12,747 nucleotides of DNA from Bacteroides sp. (GTDB lineage: Bacteria; Bacteroidota; Bacteroidia; Bacteroidales; Bacteroidaceae): positions 1 to 12,747 of the forward strand of contig NZ_JASLER010000032.1 of the NCBI RefSeq assembly GCF_030151085.1. The letters are read 5' to 3'. The stretch's first letter is position 1; each line of letters opens with the position of its first letter. The notes under the pieces were generated by a model that was given only the letters and a program-made list of their open reading frames with translations, was not told where the DNA came from and ran no database searches. Made by a program: the position numbers and the translations under genes. Below, piece by piece: positions 1 through 5,730 of this stretch.

Positions 1-7
1 TAGATTT

Positions 8-89
8 CAACTAAGGGGTGCCCCAATATGACGGGCTGAGATCATACCCATTGACCTGATCCGGGTAATGCCGGCGTAGGGAAAAGAAG
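8..89 (+). promoter_or_regulatory. TPP (thi-box) riboswitch aptamer
   Basis: This leader RNA element binds thiamine pyrophosphate and represses the downstream thiamine-salvage genes when the cofactor is abundant. The conserved blocks are all visible: GGGGTGCCCC at 15-24, GGGCTGAGATCATACCC at 33-49, GACCTGATCCGGGTAATGCC at 53-72 and GGCGTAGGGA at 73-82. P2 pairs GGGT (16-19) with ACCC (46-49), P3 pairs CCC (22-24) with GGG (33-35), and P5 pairs CCGG (61-64) with CCGG (71-74). P1 is weak and AT-rich here, so the outer limits are approximate. The promoter must lie to the left of the window. The match to the thi-box consensus is near perfect, so the call is secure; the control mechanism is less so. 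Confidence 0.97.
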
Positions 90-106
90 AAAAGTTCCCC
101 TTTTCT
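79..106 (+). promoter_or_regulatory. Candidate expression-platform hairpin of the TPP riboswitch
   Basis: Just 3' of the aptamer, AGAAAAG (88-94) pairs perfectly with CTTTTCT (100-106) around the loop TTCCC. The same loop (TTCCC, 95-99) can instead pair with GGGAA (79-83), which belongs to the 3' side of the aptamer. The two pairings cannot coexist, as expected for a switch. The downstream sequence (GTATTTATC) is not a good U-tract, so attenuation by termination is possible but not obvious. The pairing was found by eye and no folding energy was calculated. Confidence 0.45.
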
Positions 107-133
107 GTATTTATCTAAACTAAATGATTGCAA

Positions 134-2422
134 ATGAAGAGACATGCAATGATGGTCTGCCTTCTCATGGCAGCACTAAGTGTTTGTGCGCAAACACACC
201 AAAAAGATAGCTTGCGAGTTATCAACCTAAATGAAGTAGAGGTTATTTCTACGCGTGCCACAGGCACCACACCCGTGGCTTTCACCAACGTAAGTAAAGA
301 ACAATTAAAGAAACAGAACTTTGGGCAAGACATTCCGTATCTGTTGACATTCACTCCTTCGGTATTGACAACAAGCGATGCCGGTGCAGGTATCGGATAT
401 ACCAGCATCCGTGTCCGCGGTACGGATGCAACCCGCATCAACGTCACCACCAACGGTATTCCGATGAACGATGCCGAAAGCCACTCTATCTATTGGGTGA
501 ACACACCGGACTTTGCATCTTCGCTGCAAGACATGCAAATTCAACGTGGTGCAGGAACCTCGACGAACGGTGCGGGAGCTTTCGGAGCCAGCATTAATAT
601 GCAGACGCAGGGAATATCTTCCCAACCGTATGCCGAATTCTCGGGTTCATACGGTTCCTTCAATACCCACAAAGAAACGGTTAAAGTAGGTACAGGCATC
701 ATCAACAATCATTGGGGATTTGACGCCCGCCTCTCTAATGTACAGAGTGACGGATACAGAGACCGTGCCAGTGCCGACTTGAAATCTTACTTCGTACAAG
801 GCGGATATTACAACGACAACACCACCATCAAATTCATCACCTTCGGTGGAAAGGAAGAGACTTATCATGCCTGGGACGGACTGGACAAGGAGACTTTGAT
901 GGAGTACCGCAAATACAATCCGAATGGAGAAATAGAAGATGATAAAGGAGATGTAATAGGTTTCTACGACAACCAGATAGACTATTACCGCCAGACGCAT
1001 TACCAATTGTTGCTGAACCAGATACTTTCGTCCGCATGGAACCTGAATGTGGCGTTGCACTACACGGACGGTGATGGCTATTACGAAGAATATAAGAATG
1101 CCCGCACCTTGAAAGAATATGGTTTGCAACCTTTCGAAGCAAACGGAGAAACAATTAAGAAAGCCAACCTTGTACGCCGTAAGTTAGTGAACAGCGGTTT
1201 TGGCGGTGGTATATTCTCCGTAAACTACAACAACGATTGTATCAACGCATCCATTGGCGGCGGTTTGAACTATTACAAGAATACACACAACGGCAAGGTA
1301 ATGTGGGTAAAGAACTATCTCGGCAACCTGGACCCCGACCATGAATATTACCGCAACATCGGCCGCAAAACAGACGGTAACATCTACGCCAAAGCCAACT
1401 GGGCAGTAGGTAGCGGCGTCAATCTTTATGCGGATTTACAATACCGCTACACCCGATACAAAATAAACGGTAACAACGACAAATGGGATTGGACCGCCAA
1501 CCCCGGACATCTGCAACCACTTGCCATCGACGAAGATTTCAATTTCTTCAATCCAAAGGCCGGTGCATTCTGGAACATCAACAAATATAATAAAGTATAT
1601 GCCTCTTTCAGTGTAGCCAACAAAGAGCCTACCCGTAATAACTATACTGACAACCTCTTTGCCGCGCGCCCCAAAGCCGAACGTCTGTTCGACTATGAGC
1701 TAGGATATACGTTCCAAAAGGATTGGTTCAGTGCAGGTGCCAACTTCTACTTTATGGACTACAAGAATCAGTTAGTGCTGAACGGCCAACTGAACGAGAT
1801 TGGCGAGCCCGTAGCCGAGAACGTAAAATCCAGTTACCGTATGGGCGTTGAACTGATGGCAGGTGCGCAAATCGCCAGTTGGCTGCGTTGGGATGTCAAT
1901 ACAACCATCAGTCGTAACCGCATCAAGGACTACACGGAATATCTGAGCGATTACAACGAAAGTTGGAAAGAACTGTACAACGAAAACGGAAGTATCGCAC
2001 AGACCACCCGCTACATCGGCAGCACTCCGATTTCCTTTTCGCCGGACTTCATGGCAAACAGTTTGATTTCTTTTGATTATAAAGGTATGAATGCTTCCTT
2101 GCAGACCCAATACGTCAGCAAGCAATATCTAAACAATGCTCATCAAGAAGATTGTACGCTGGATGCTTATTGCGTAAGTAACCTGAATGTAGGTTATACC
2201 TTCAAGTTACGCGGCATCAAGTCCGTTAATGTAGGTATAACCGTCTACAACCTCTTCAATGAAACATACGAAAGCAACGGATATGCATCCGGATCTGCCA
2301 TTTACGAAGGTAAGAGCCAGACTAAAACAGCAGACAGCAAGTTGCTATATACATCAAACTATGCAGCCTATTATCCCAATGCCGGTATCAATGCATTGGC
2401 ACATATTACGCTGAGTTTTTAA
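134..2422 (+). CDS. TonB-dependent outer-membrane receptor, thiamine uptake (OMthi type)
   Basis: This is a TonB-dependent outer-membrane receptor of about 762 aa. I start it at ATG 134 because this gives a clean signal peptide (MKRHAMMVCLLMAALSVCAQ); an upstream in-frame TTG at 128 adds only two residues. The mature N-terminus passes into a plug domain (about residues 35-155) with VEVISTRATG, SIRVRGTDATRINVTTNGIP and FGASINMQTQ. A barrel rich in alternating aromatic residues follows and ends in the terminal Phe of outer-membrane barrels (ITLSF). It lacks the carboxypeptidase-like N-terminal extension of SusC proteins. Its position directly behind a TPP riboswitch and before pnuT and thiN says that the substrate is thiamine or a phosphorylated form. 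This order matches the thiamine-salvage locus described in B. thetaiotaomicron. Family call is certain; substrate is inferred from context. Confidence 0.93.
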   Translation: MKRHAMMVCLLMAALSVCAQTHQKDSLRVINLNEVEVISTRATGTTPVAFTNVSKEQLKKQNFGQDIPYLLTFTPSVLTTSDAGAGIGYTSIRVRGTDATRINVTTNGIPMNDAESHSIYWVNTPDFASSLQDMQIQRGAGTSTNGAGAFGASINMQTQGISSQPYAEFSGSYGSFNTHKETVKVGTGIINNHWGFDARLSNVQSDGYRDRASADLKSYFVQGGYYNDNTTIKFITFGGKEETYHAWDGLDKETLMEYRKYNPNGEIEDDKGDVIGFYDNQIDYYRQTHYQLLLNQILSSAWNLNVALHYTDGDGYYEEYKNARTLKEYGLQPFEANGETIKKANLVRRKLVNSGFGGGIFSVNYNNDCINASIGGGLNYYKNTHNGKVMWVKNYLGNLDPDHEYYRNIGRKTDGNIYAKANWAVGSGVNLYADLQYRYTRYKINGNNDKWDWTANPGHLQPLAIDEDFNFFNPKAGAFWNINKYNKVYASFSVANKEPTRNNYTDNLFAARPKAERLFDYELGYTFQKDWFSAGANFYFMDYKNQLVLNGQLNEIGEPVAENVKSSYRMGVELMAGAQIASWLRWDVNTTISRNRIKDYTEYLSDYNESWKELYNENGSIAQTTRYIGSTPISFSPDFMANSLISFDYKGMNASLQTQYVSKQYLNNAHQEDCTLDAYCVSNLNVGYTFKLRGIKSVNVGITVYNLFNETYESNGYASGSAIYEGKSQTKTADSKLLYTSNYAAYYPNAGINALAHITLSF

Positions 2423-2431
2423 TCGGCGTAG

Positions 2432-2457
2432 CGCCGGAACAAGATTCCCTTCCGGCG
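2432..2457 (+). other. Intercistronic stem-loop between the receptor gene and pnuT
   Basis: CGCCGGAA (2432-2439) and TTCCGGCG (2450-2457) form a perfect 8-bp GC-rich stem with a 10-nt loop, 9 bases after the receptor stop codon. No U-run follows directly, so it is unlikely to be an efficient terminator. It more likely marks an mRNA 3' end or partial attenuator that sets receptor versus transporter expression. Confidence 0.55.
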
Positions 2458-2484
2458 TGTCCGCCTTCTTAATTGACAAATGAA

Positions 2485-3084
2485 ATGGAGCAGACACTCG
2501 AAATTATCGGTACTCTCGTCGGATTACTCTATCTTTGGTTTGAGTATCGCGCAAGCATTTATCTATGGATAGCAGGCATCATCATGCCTGCAATCTATAT
2601 TTTTGTTTACTACGAGGCAGGACTATATGCCGATTTCGGTATCAACATCTACTACCTGGGCGCTGCCCTCTACGGATGGATGATGTGGAAATACGGAACG
2701 TTCCTGCGTAAAAAGTTGTTGCGAAAAGAAGCGGCACAGCCGAAAGAATTGCCTATTACGCGTATGCCGCTATGTTACTTACTGCCGCTCATAGCTGTAT
2801 TTGTCGTTACGTTGCTGGGTATCGCCTATATATTGATAAACTTCACGGATAGTAATGTGCCATGGCTTGATTCGTTCACTACTGCGCTGAGCATTGTCGG
2901 CATGTGGATGCTGGCACGCAAATACGTAGAACAATGGTGGGCGTGGATAGCCGTAGATGCCGTCAGCACCGGATTATATATCTATAAAGGACTTGATTTT
3001 ACCGCCGCTTTATACGGTCTATACACAATAATCGCTATCTTTGGATATTTCAAATGGAAGAAGATGATGGAAATTAGTGATTAA
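2485..3084 (+). CDS. pnuT: PnuC-family thiamine transporter PnuT
   Basis: This is an inner-membrane transporter of 199 aa in the PnuC family, proposed to carry thiamine across the cytoplasmic membrane by facilitated diffusion followed by phosphorylation. ATG 2485 is preferred to TTG 2473 because the product then begins MEQTLEIIGTLVGLLYLWFE, as is usual for the family. Several hydrophobic helices are visible. Family signatures are YADFGINIYYLGAALYGW (about residues 48-65), with its aromatic-rich end, and the C-terminal WWAWIAVDAVSTGLYIYKGL (151-170). A charged loop (KKLLRKEAAQPKELP) separates the halves. PnuC relatives carry nicotinamide riboside or riboflavin, but the riboswitch upstream and thiN immediately downstream point to thiamine (PnuT). 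It is probably cotranscribed with both neighbours. Confidence 0.92.
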   Translation: MEQTLEIIGTLVGLLYLWFEYRASIYLWIAGIIMPAIYIFVYYEAGLYADFGINIYYLGAALYGWMMWKYGTFLRKKLLRKEAAQPKELPITRMPLCYLLPLIAVFVVTLLGIAYILINFTDSNVPWLDSFTTALSIVGMWMLARKYVEQWWAWIAVDAVSTGLYIYKGLDFTAALYGLYTIIAIFGYFKWKKMMEISD

Positions 3085-3096
3085 CGATTAGTGATT
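3073..3096 (+). repeat. Direct repeat ATTAGTGATT x2 across the pnuT stop codon
   Basis: ATTAGTGATT occurs at 3073-3082 and again at 3087-3096, a 14-bp period. The first copy encodes the last residues of PnuT and part of its stop; the second fills the gap to thiN. A related sequence in inverse orientation (TAGTGATAACTAATAATTG on the minus strand) lies at the thiN stop, 3701-3719. Confidence 0.7.
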
Positions 3097-3101
3097 GGTT
3101 G

Positions 3102-3710
3102 ATGGAAATAGAAGCAGTAGTTTTGGCAAACGGGGACTATCCAACGAATCCCCTGCCTTTGAAGGTATTAGCGGAAGCGCCTTACGTAGTTTGTTGTGAT
3201 GGCGGAGCCGATGAGTATATCCACCGTGGACATGTACCCGATGTTATCATTGGAGACGGAGATTCTTTGAGCGAAGAAAACCGGGAGAAGTACGGGCATA
3301 TCTTGCACCGTCTCAGTGACCAAGAGACTAATGACCAAACTAAAGCCATTAATTTCCTACTGTCGCAAAACAAACGCCGCATTGCCATTGTAGGCGCTAC
3401 CGGTAAGCGTGAAGACCATACTTTAGGAAACCTCAGTCTGCTCATAGATTACATGCGTGCCGGAGCAGATGTCCGCACCTATACCGACTACGGCGTTTTT
3501 ATCCCCTGCCGGGATATGCGCACTTTCTCTTGCCGCCCCGGTCAGCAAGTTTCCATCATCAACTTCACCGCCCACGGTCTGCACGGTAAGGGATTAGTTT
3601 ATCCCCTAAGTGACTTCACCAACTGGTGGCAAGGGACTCTCAACGAATGTACAGGAACAGAGTTTACAATAGATGCAGAAGGAGAGTATTTGGTAATGAT
3701 CAATTATTAG
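3102..3710 (+). CDS. thiN: Thiamine pyrophosphokinase
   Basis: This cytoplasmic enzyme (202 aa) transfers pyrophosphate from ATP to thiamine, giving TPP directly. ATG 3102 is chosen over the adjoining TTG 3099. Family motifs follow in the expected order: CDGGADEY (32-39), PDVIIGDGDS (46-55, acidic metal-binding), ETNDQTKAINFL (75-86) and GATGKREDHTLGN (98-110, nucleotide and thiamine site), then a C-terminal beta-rich thiamine-binding region. It is the last gene of the TPP-riboswitch operon, 17 bp behind pnuT, so imported thiamine is trapped as the cofactor that then shuts the operon down. In B. thetaiotaomicron the equivalent gene has been called tnr3. No terminator is visible after it. Confidence 0.95.
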   Translation: MEIEAVVLANGDYPTNPLPLKVLAEAPYVVCCDGGADEYIHRGHVPDVIIGDGDSLSEENREKYGHILHRLSDQETNDQTKAINFLLSQNKRRIAIVGATGKREDHTLGNLSLLIDYMRAGADVRTYTDYGVFIPCRDMRTFSCRPGQQVSIINFTAHGLHGKGLVYPLSDFTNWWQGTLNECTGTEFTIDAEGEYLVMINY

Positions 3711-3716
3711 TTATCA

Positions 3717-4625
3717 CTATTTTTTCTTCTCCGCCACCTCTACAAAATAAACGCTGATACAAATCATCGCGATGGCGATGGCTTGTGTCCAACTGAAGCG
3801 GTCTTGCCCCAATGCCAAGGAAGTAATGGTAGTTACTACCAAGATCAGATAGCTATAGATAGCGACAACGGTTGTTTTGAGATACTTCAATCCGATAGGC
3901 ACCAGGAAATAGCTAAGATAGGTAGGAAAGATTAAGACGAAAATAAGTACAGCCCACGGCATCCAGTGCCACTCCCCATGCGAAGCATCGGTAAACAAAG
4001 GAGCTTCCCAACCGAATATGCTAGAAACAACCAATCCCATGATTGCAGCACCGCCAAAGATATACTTCATCATTGTTACCACTCCCACTTCTTGAAGCAG
4101 CTTTTTGCTCACTATCAGGTAAATGGCAAAGACCAGTGAGCTAACAAGACAAAGCATATTTCCCGTAAACGCATCCTGCGCCAAGTCGTCGCTGCCTTGT
4201 GTGAGGATACACAGCAACGCCCCACCAAAGCCTAAAGCGATACCGATAATCTTCATTACCGTTGCCTTCTCGTGCAGGAAAAAGACTGAGATCAAGAATA
4301 CCCAAATGGGCTGCATGGAGTTGAATATGGCACTGGATACAGGAGTTGTCTTACTGATACCCAGCAGATAGCAGAACAAAAAGCCATAAAGTCCGAATGC
4401 CCCGAGACAAAGTAAACGAATCCGCTGCTGCCTTGATGCAGTAGCTTCTTTTACAAAATATCCTGTTATCCAAAATGCCACTGCGGCAAACGTAACCCGC
4501 AATGTGACACCCGTCAATGCTCCCAGCCATACAGGAAGCAAGAATTTTAGCGCATTCATGTTCAATCCCGCCATAACGCGCGAAGCAATCATACTCAAAT
4601 TCCCTTCCAGTTTCTTATCTTTCAT
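3717..4625 (-). CDS. EamA/DMT-superfamily transporter
   Basis: This is an inner-membrane permease of 302 aa with two EamA (DUF6) repeats, about residues 25-142 and 155-298, and roughly ten hydrophobic helices. The end of repeat 1 has the family pattern of a short helix, PIWVFLISVFFLHEK, then KIIGIALGFGGALLCI. ATG 4625 (MKDKKLEGN) gives normal length; the longer frame starting at TTG 4661 adds a lysine-rich stretch that is not typical. DMT members move amino acids, metabolites or drugs, and nothing here fixes the substrate. The gene converges on thiN with 6 bp between the stop codons and is divergent from the toxin-antitoxin cassette. Although next to thiamine genes it is on the opposite strand, so a thiamine link is not supported. 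I see no clear TAnnTTTG box in its 67-bp upstream gap. Confidence 0.88.
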   Translation of the reverse strand: MKDKKLEGNLSMIASRVMAGLNMNALKFLLPVWLGALTGVTLRVTFAAVAFWITGYFVKEATASRQQRIRLLCLGAFGLYGFLFCYLLGISKTTPVSSAIFNSMQPIWVFLISVFFLHEKATVMKIIGIALGFGGALLCILTQGSDDLAQDAFTGNMLCLVSSLVFAIYLIVSKKLLQEVGVVTMMKYIFGGAAIMGLVVSSIFGWEAPLFTDASHGEWHWMPWAVLIFVLIFPTYLSYFLVPIGLKYLKTTVVAIYSYLILVVTTITSLALGQDRFSWTQAIAIAMICISVYFVEVAEKKK

Positions 4626-4677
4626 AAGTTTACTTTTTTGGCAAAACAATTTTTTAACCAAGAATGTTTTTAAAGGA

Positions 4678-4684
4678 AAAGGAG
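4678..4684 (+). promoter_or_regulatory. Shine-Dalgarno-like site of the putative antitoxin gene
   Basis: AAAGGAG lies 8 bases before ATG 4693. Bacteroidota genes seldom depend on such sites, so its presence is notable and supports this ATG as the start. Confidence 0.5.
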
Positions 4685-4692
4685 ATTACGTT

Positions 4693-4860
4693 ATGGCAAA
4701 AACAAAACAAGAGCAAACATTACAACAAGAAAAACAAATCCTCAAATTCTCCATCCGGTTACGCCATGACATCAGAATTGCCTGCCGACAACTGGATGAA
4801 GGACAAGGACAAGAGGATGTAACCATTAATCAGGAGGTAGAAGCATGGTTAAGCAAATAA
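4693..4860 (+). CDS. Small protein, putative antitoxin of a RelE/ParE-type module
   Basis: The product is 55 aa, MAKTKQEQ... to ...NQEVEAWLSK. The frame is open further upstream, but the ATG at 4693 has a Shine-Dalgarno-like site and avoids running through the oppositely oriented permease gene. The N-terminus is Lys/Gln-rich, the middle (KFSIRLRHDIRIACRQL) is a basic amphipathic stretch, and the C-terminus is acidic. I do not recognise a named DNA-binding fold. The antitoxin role is inferred only from its position: it precedes and overlaps by 16 bp a RelE/ParE-type toxin gene, the usual layout of type II modules. Alternatively it may be a remnant or an unrelated small protein. Short length and lack of a family match limit confidence. 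Confidence 0.6.
   Translation: MAKTKQEQTLQQEKQILKFSIRLRHDIRIACRQLDEGQGQEDVTINQEVEAWLSK
4832..4837 (+). promoter_or_regulatory. Perfect AGGAGG ribosome-binding site for the toxin gene
   Basis: AGGAGG sits inside the end of the upstream gene, 7 bases before ATG 4845. It is the full anti-16S complement at ideal spacing, rare in Bacteroidota, and it decides the toxin start. It could be a chance effect of the Gln-Glu-Val codons there. Confidence 0.5.
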
Positions 4861-5156
4861 GTTGGTCACCCCTCGCCAAAGAGGCATTAAAAAGTCTTCT
4901 GCTTTCTTCACAGGAGAAGCACGGTAACAAGCAGTACAGCCAAACTATGTATATGTTGTTCCAAAACGCACTACATCGCGTCACTCTCAACCCATTCATC
5001 GGTCAAGCCACCGAAACCGAAAACATTCGCTACATTACCCCGCACCCGGACTATACCCTTTTCTACCGGCATAGCCTTCAGAAGATAGAGGTTCTTGTAC
5101 TTTGGAATAACCGTTATAAATTGGGTAAGATGGAAAATGTGCCCAAAGAAGCCTAG
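4845..5156 (+). CDS. RelE/ParE-superfamily toxin
   Basis: The 103-aa product has the RelE/ParE layout: ISWSPLAKEALKSLL at the N-terminus (beta strand 1 and helix), a second helix (YSQTMYMLFQNALHRV), NPFIGQATETENIRYI, then the C-terminal strands YTLFYRHSLQKIEVLVLWNNRYKLGKM with the usual late Asn-Arg. RelE members cleave ribosome-bound mRNA and ParE members poison gyrase; the sequence does not tell me which applies. Start ATG 4845 overlaps the preceding small gene by 16 bp in another frame, suggesting translational coupling and an antitoxin-toxin operon. The reading frame is intact. No terminator is evident directly after the stop; the nearest is at 5509-5535, beyond the 22-bp repeat array. 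Confidence 0.85.
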   Translation: MVKQISWSPLAKEALKSLLLSSQEKHGNKQYSQTMYMLFQNALHRVTLNPFIGQATETENIRYITPHPDYTLFYRHSLQKIEVLVLWNNRYKLGKMENVPKEA

Positions 5157-5236
5157 CAAGGAGGCGGAAAAAGCAATTCTTGTCAAGAGCAGATTTATGC
5201 ATAATTAACGCCAGGAGCCTATCTACAGCTTCGGTT

Positions 5237-5252
5237 GGGATAATCTTATCCC
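5237..5252. repeat. 16-bp dyad GGGATAA-TC-TTATCCC
   Basis: GGGATAA (5237-5243) and TTATCCC (5246-5252) are perfectly inverted around a 2-base centre. It directly precedes the 22-bp-phased array. A 2-base loop is poor for an RNA hairpin, so a DNA-binding dyad is as likely. The stretch 5157-5236 before it holds nothing I recognise apart from a 10-bp palindrome TTATGCATAA at 5195-5204. Confidence 0.6.
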
Positions 5253-5254
5253 CA

Positions 5255-5480
5255 AAACAGACGGTCTGTTTACTGTAAACACATCATCTGTTTGTCCGAA
5301 ACAGATGGTCTGTTCAGGGCAAACGCATCATCCGTTTTGCCTGAGCAAATCATCAGAATGACGAAGGTTTGCTCCCGAAATGCCGCAGGTTTTCGGGACA
5401 AATGCCCGGCATTTTAGCTGCTAAGGTGTGGCATTTCGGTTACTAAGGTGTGGCATTTGGGGAGCAAACATGCGGCATTT
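5255..5480. repeat. 22-bp-phased degenerate tandem array with nested inverted repeats
   Basis: About ten diverged units start every 22 bp at 5255, 5277, 5299, 5321, 5343, 5365, 5387, 5409, 5431 and 5453. Units 1-4 begin AAAC and carry TCTGTT or TCCGTT at the same offset; units 1 and 3 resemble each other, as do 2 and 4, a 44-bp higher order. From 5368 on, TTT and AAA (or TAA) triplets alternate at fixed spacings of 7 and 9 bases. CTAAGGTGTGGCATTT is repeated exactly at 5421 and 5443, and GGCATTT recurs at 5408, 5430, 5452 and 5474. Inverted repeats include AAACAGACGGTCTGTTT (5255-5271), GAGCAAA/TTTGCTC (5343-5349, 5368-5374), CCCGAAA/TTTCGGG (5374-5380, 5391-5397) and AAATGCCCGGCATTT (5400-5414). 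The 22-bp period is not a multiple of three and no open frame spans it, so it is non-coding. I do not recognise the family. Confidence 0.85.
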
Positions 5481-5504
5481 AGAAAGGTGAAGCAAGAGGG
5501 GATA

Positions 5505-5570
5505 TAAAAAAAGGAGAAGCCATGCTCCTCCTTTTATGCTAATTTAAAATTGAATTAGAATCAAAATTGC
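5505..5570 (-). ncRNA. Candidate minus-strand small RNA (about 65 nt)
   Basis: A minus-strand transcript starting near 5570 would contain a small stem (CTAATT, 5558-5553, with AATTAG, 5544-5539) and finish in the terminator hairpin at 5535-5509 followed by Us at 5508-5506. It is preceded at a normal distance by a Bacteroidetes-type promoter (5576-5607, minus). Promoter, structured body and intrinsic terminator within about 100 bp form a complete small-RNA gene on paper. No homologue is known to me and no expression evidence exists here. Confidence 0.33.
5509..5535. terminator. Intrinsic terminator, usable in both directions
   Basis: AAAAGGAG-A-AGC (5509-5520) pairs with GCT-C-CTCCTTTT (5524-5535), giving an 11-bp stem with one A-C mismatch and the loop CAT. 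On the plus strand it ends in TTTT. On the minus strand the U-run is seven long (complement of 5506-5512), so the minus direction is the stronger one. Plus-strand use would end toxin-antitoxin and repeat-array transcription. Confidence 0.75.
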
Positions 5571-5575
5571 AGTTA

Positions 5576-5607
5576 CAAATATACAACATCCCAAAGCCGA
5601 TGTCAAG
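5576..5607 (-). promoter_or_regulatory. Predicted Bacteroidetes-type promoter, minus strand
   Basis: On the minus strand TATATTTG (5583-5576) matches the -7 consensus TAnnTTTG exactly. CTTG (5607-5604) lies 20 bases upstream where TTTG is expected. Transcription would start near 5570 and run toward the terminator at 5535-5505. Confidence 0.5.
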
Positions 5608-5620
5608 TGTTTCCGTCTTT

Positions 5621-5652
5621 TTTATTGCAAACTGCACAGATTTATCAATAAA
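5621..5652. promoter_or_regulatory. Inverted repeat TTTATTG/CAATAAA, possible operator
   Basis: TTTATTG (5621-5627) and CAATAAA (5646-5652) are perfect inverted arms separated by 18 bases. They lie between the two divergent promoters and just upstream of the -33 region of the regulator gene, a position suited to an activator or autoregulator site. Function is inferred from position only. Confidence 0.35.
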
Positions 5653-5662
5653 GTATCAAGAA

Positions 5663-5694
5663 CTTCTTAATTTCGTGAAAACAGATTATATTTG
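5663..5694 (+). promoter_or_regulatory. Predicted promoter of the propeller-HTH regulator gene
   Basis: TATATTTG (5687-5694) is an exact TAnnTTTG -7 element. The -33 position (around 5663-5666, CTTC) is a weak match. A start near 5700 gives a leader of about 30 nt before ATG 5731. This also excludes the in-frame TTG at 5692, which lies inside the -7 element. Confidence 0.7.
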
Positions 5695-5730
5695 TCTTTG
5701 TCTAATAAATATTACCCATTAACATCGAAT

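Noticed and set aside
1..8. TAGATTTC as a -7 promoter box for the thiamine operon
   Set aside because: It matches seven of eight positions, but a start at about 14 would cut off the 5' side of the TPP aptamer. The real promoter must lie further left.
647..1129. Antisense open frame of 160 codons within the receptor gene
   Set aside because: It lies opposite a clearly conserved TonB-receptor sequence and encodes no recognisable domain. Other long antisense frames in the window were dismissed for the same reason.
3717..4625. EamA permease as part of thiamine salvage
   Set aside because: It is on the opposite strand, outside riboswitch control, and its family does not indicate thiamine.
4631..4638. 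TACTTTTT as a -7 box for the toxin-antitoxin operon
   Set aside because: The final G is missing and no convincing -33 element lies at the right distance, so I do not call a promoter here.
4504..4692. Longer upstream start for the putative antitoxin
   Set aside because: The extension runs antisense through the start of the permease gene and has no family-like sequence; ATG 4693 has a good ribosome-binding site.
5255..5480. CRISPR array
   Set aside because: The 22-bp units are diverged throughout, with no constant repeat separated by unique spacers, and there are no cas genes nearby.
5692..5730. TTG start giving an 814-aa regulator
   Set aside because: The TTG lies inside the predicted -7 element, and the extension would put polar residues before the lipoprotein signal that begins at ATG 5731.
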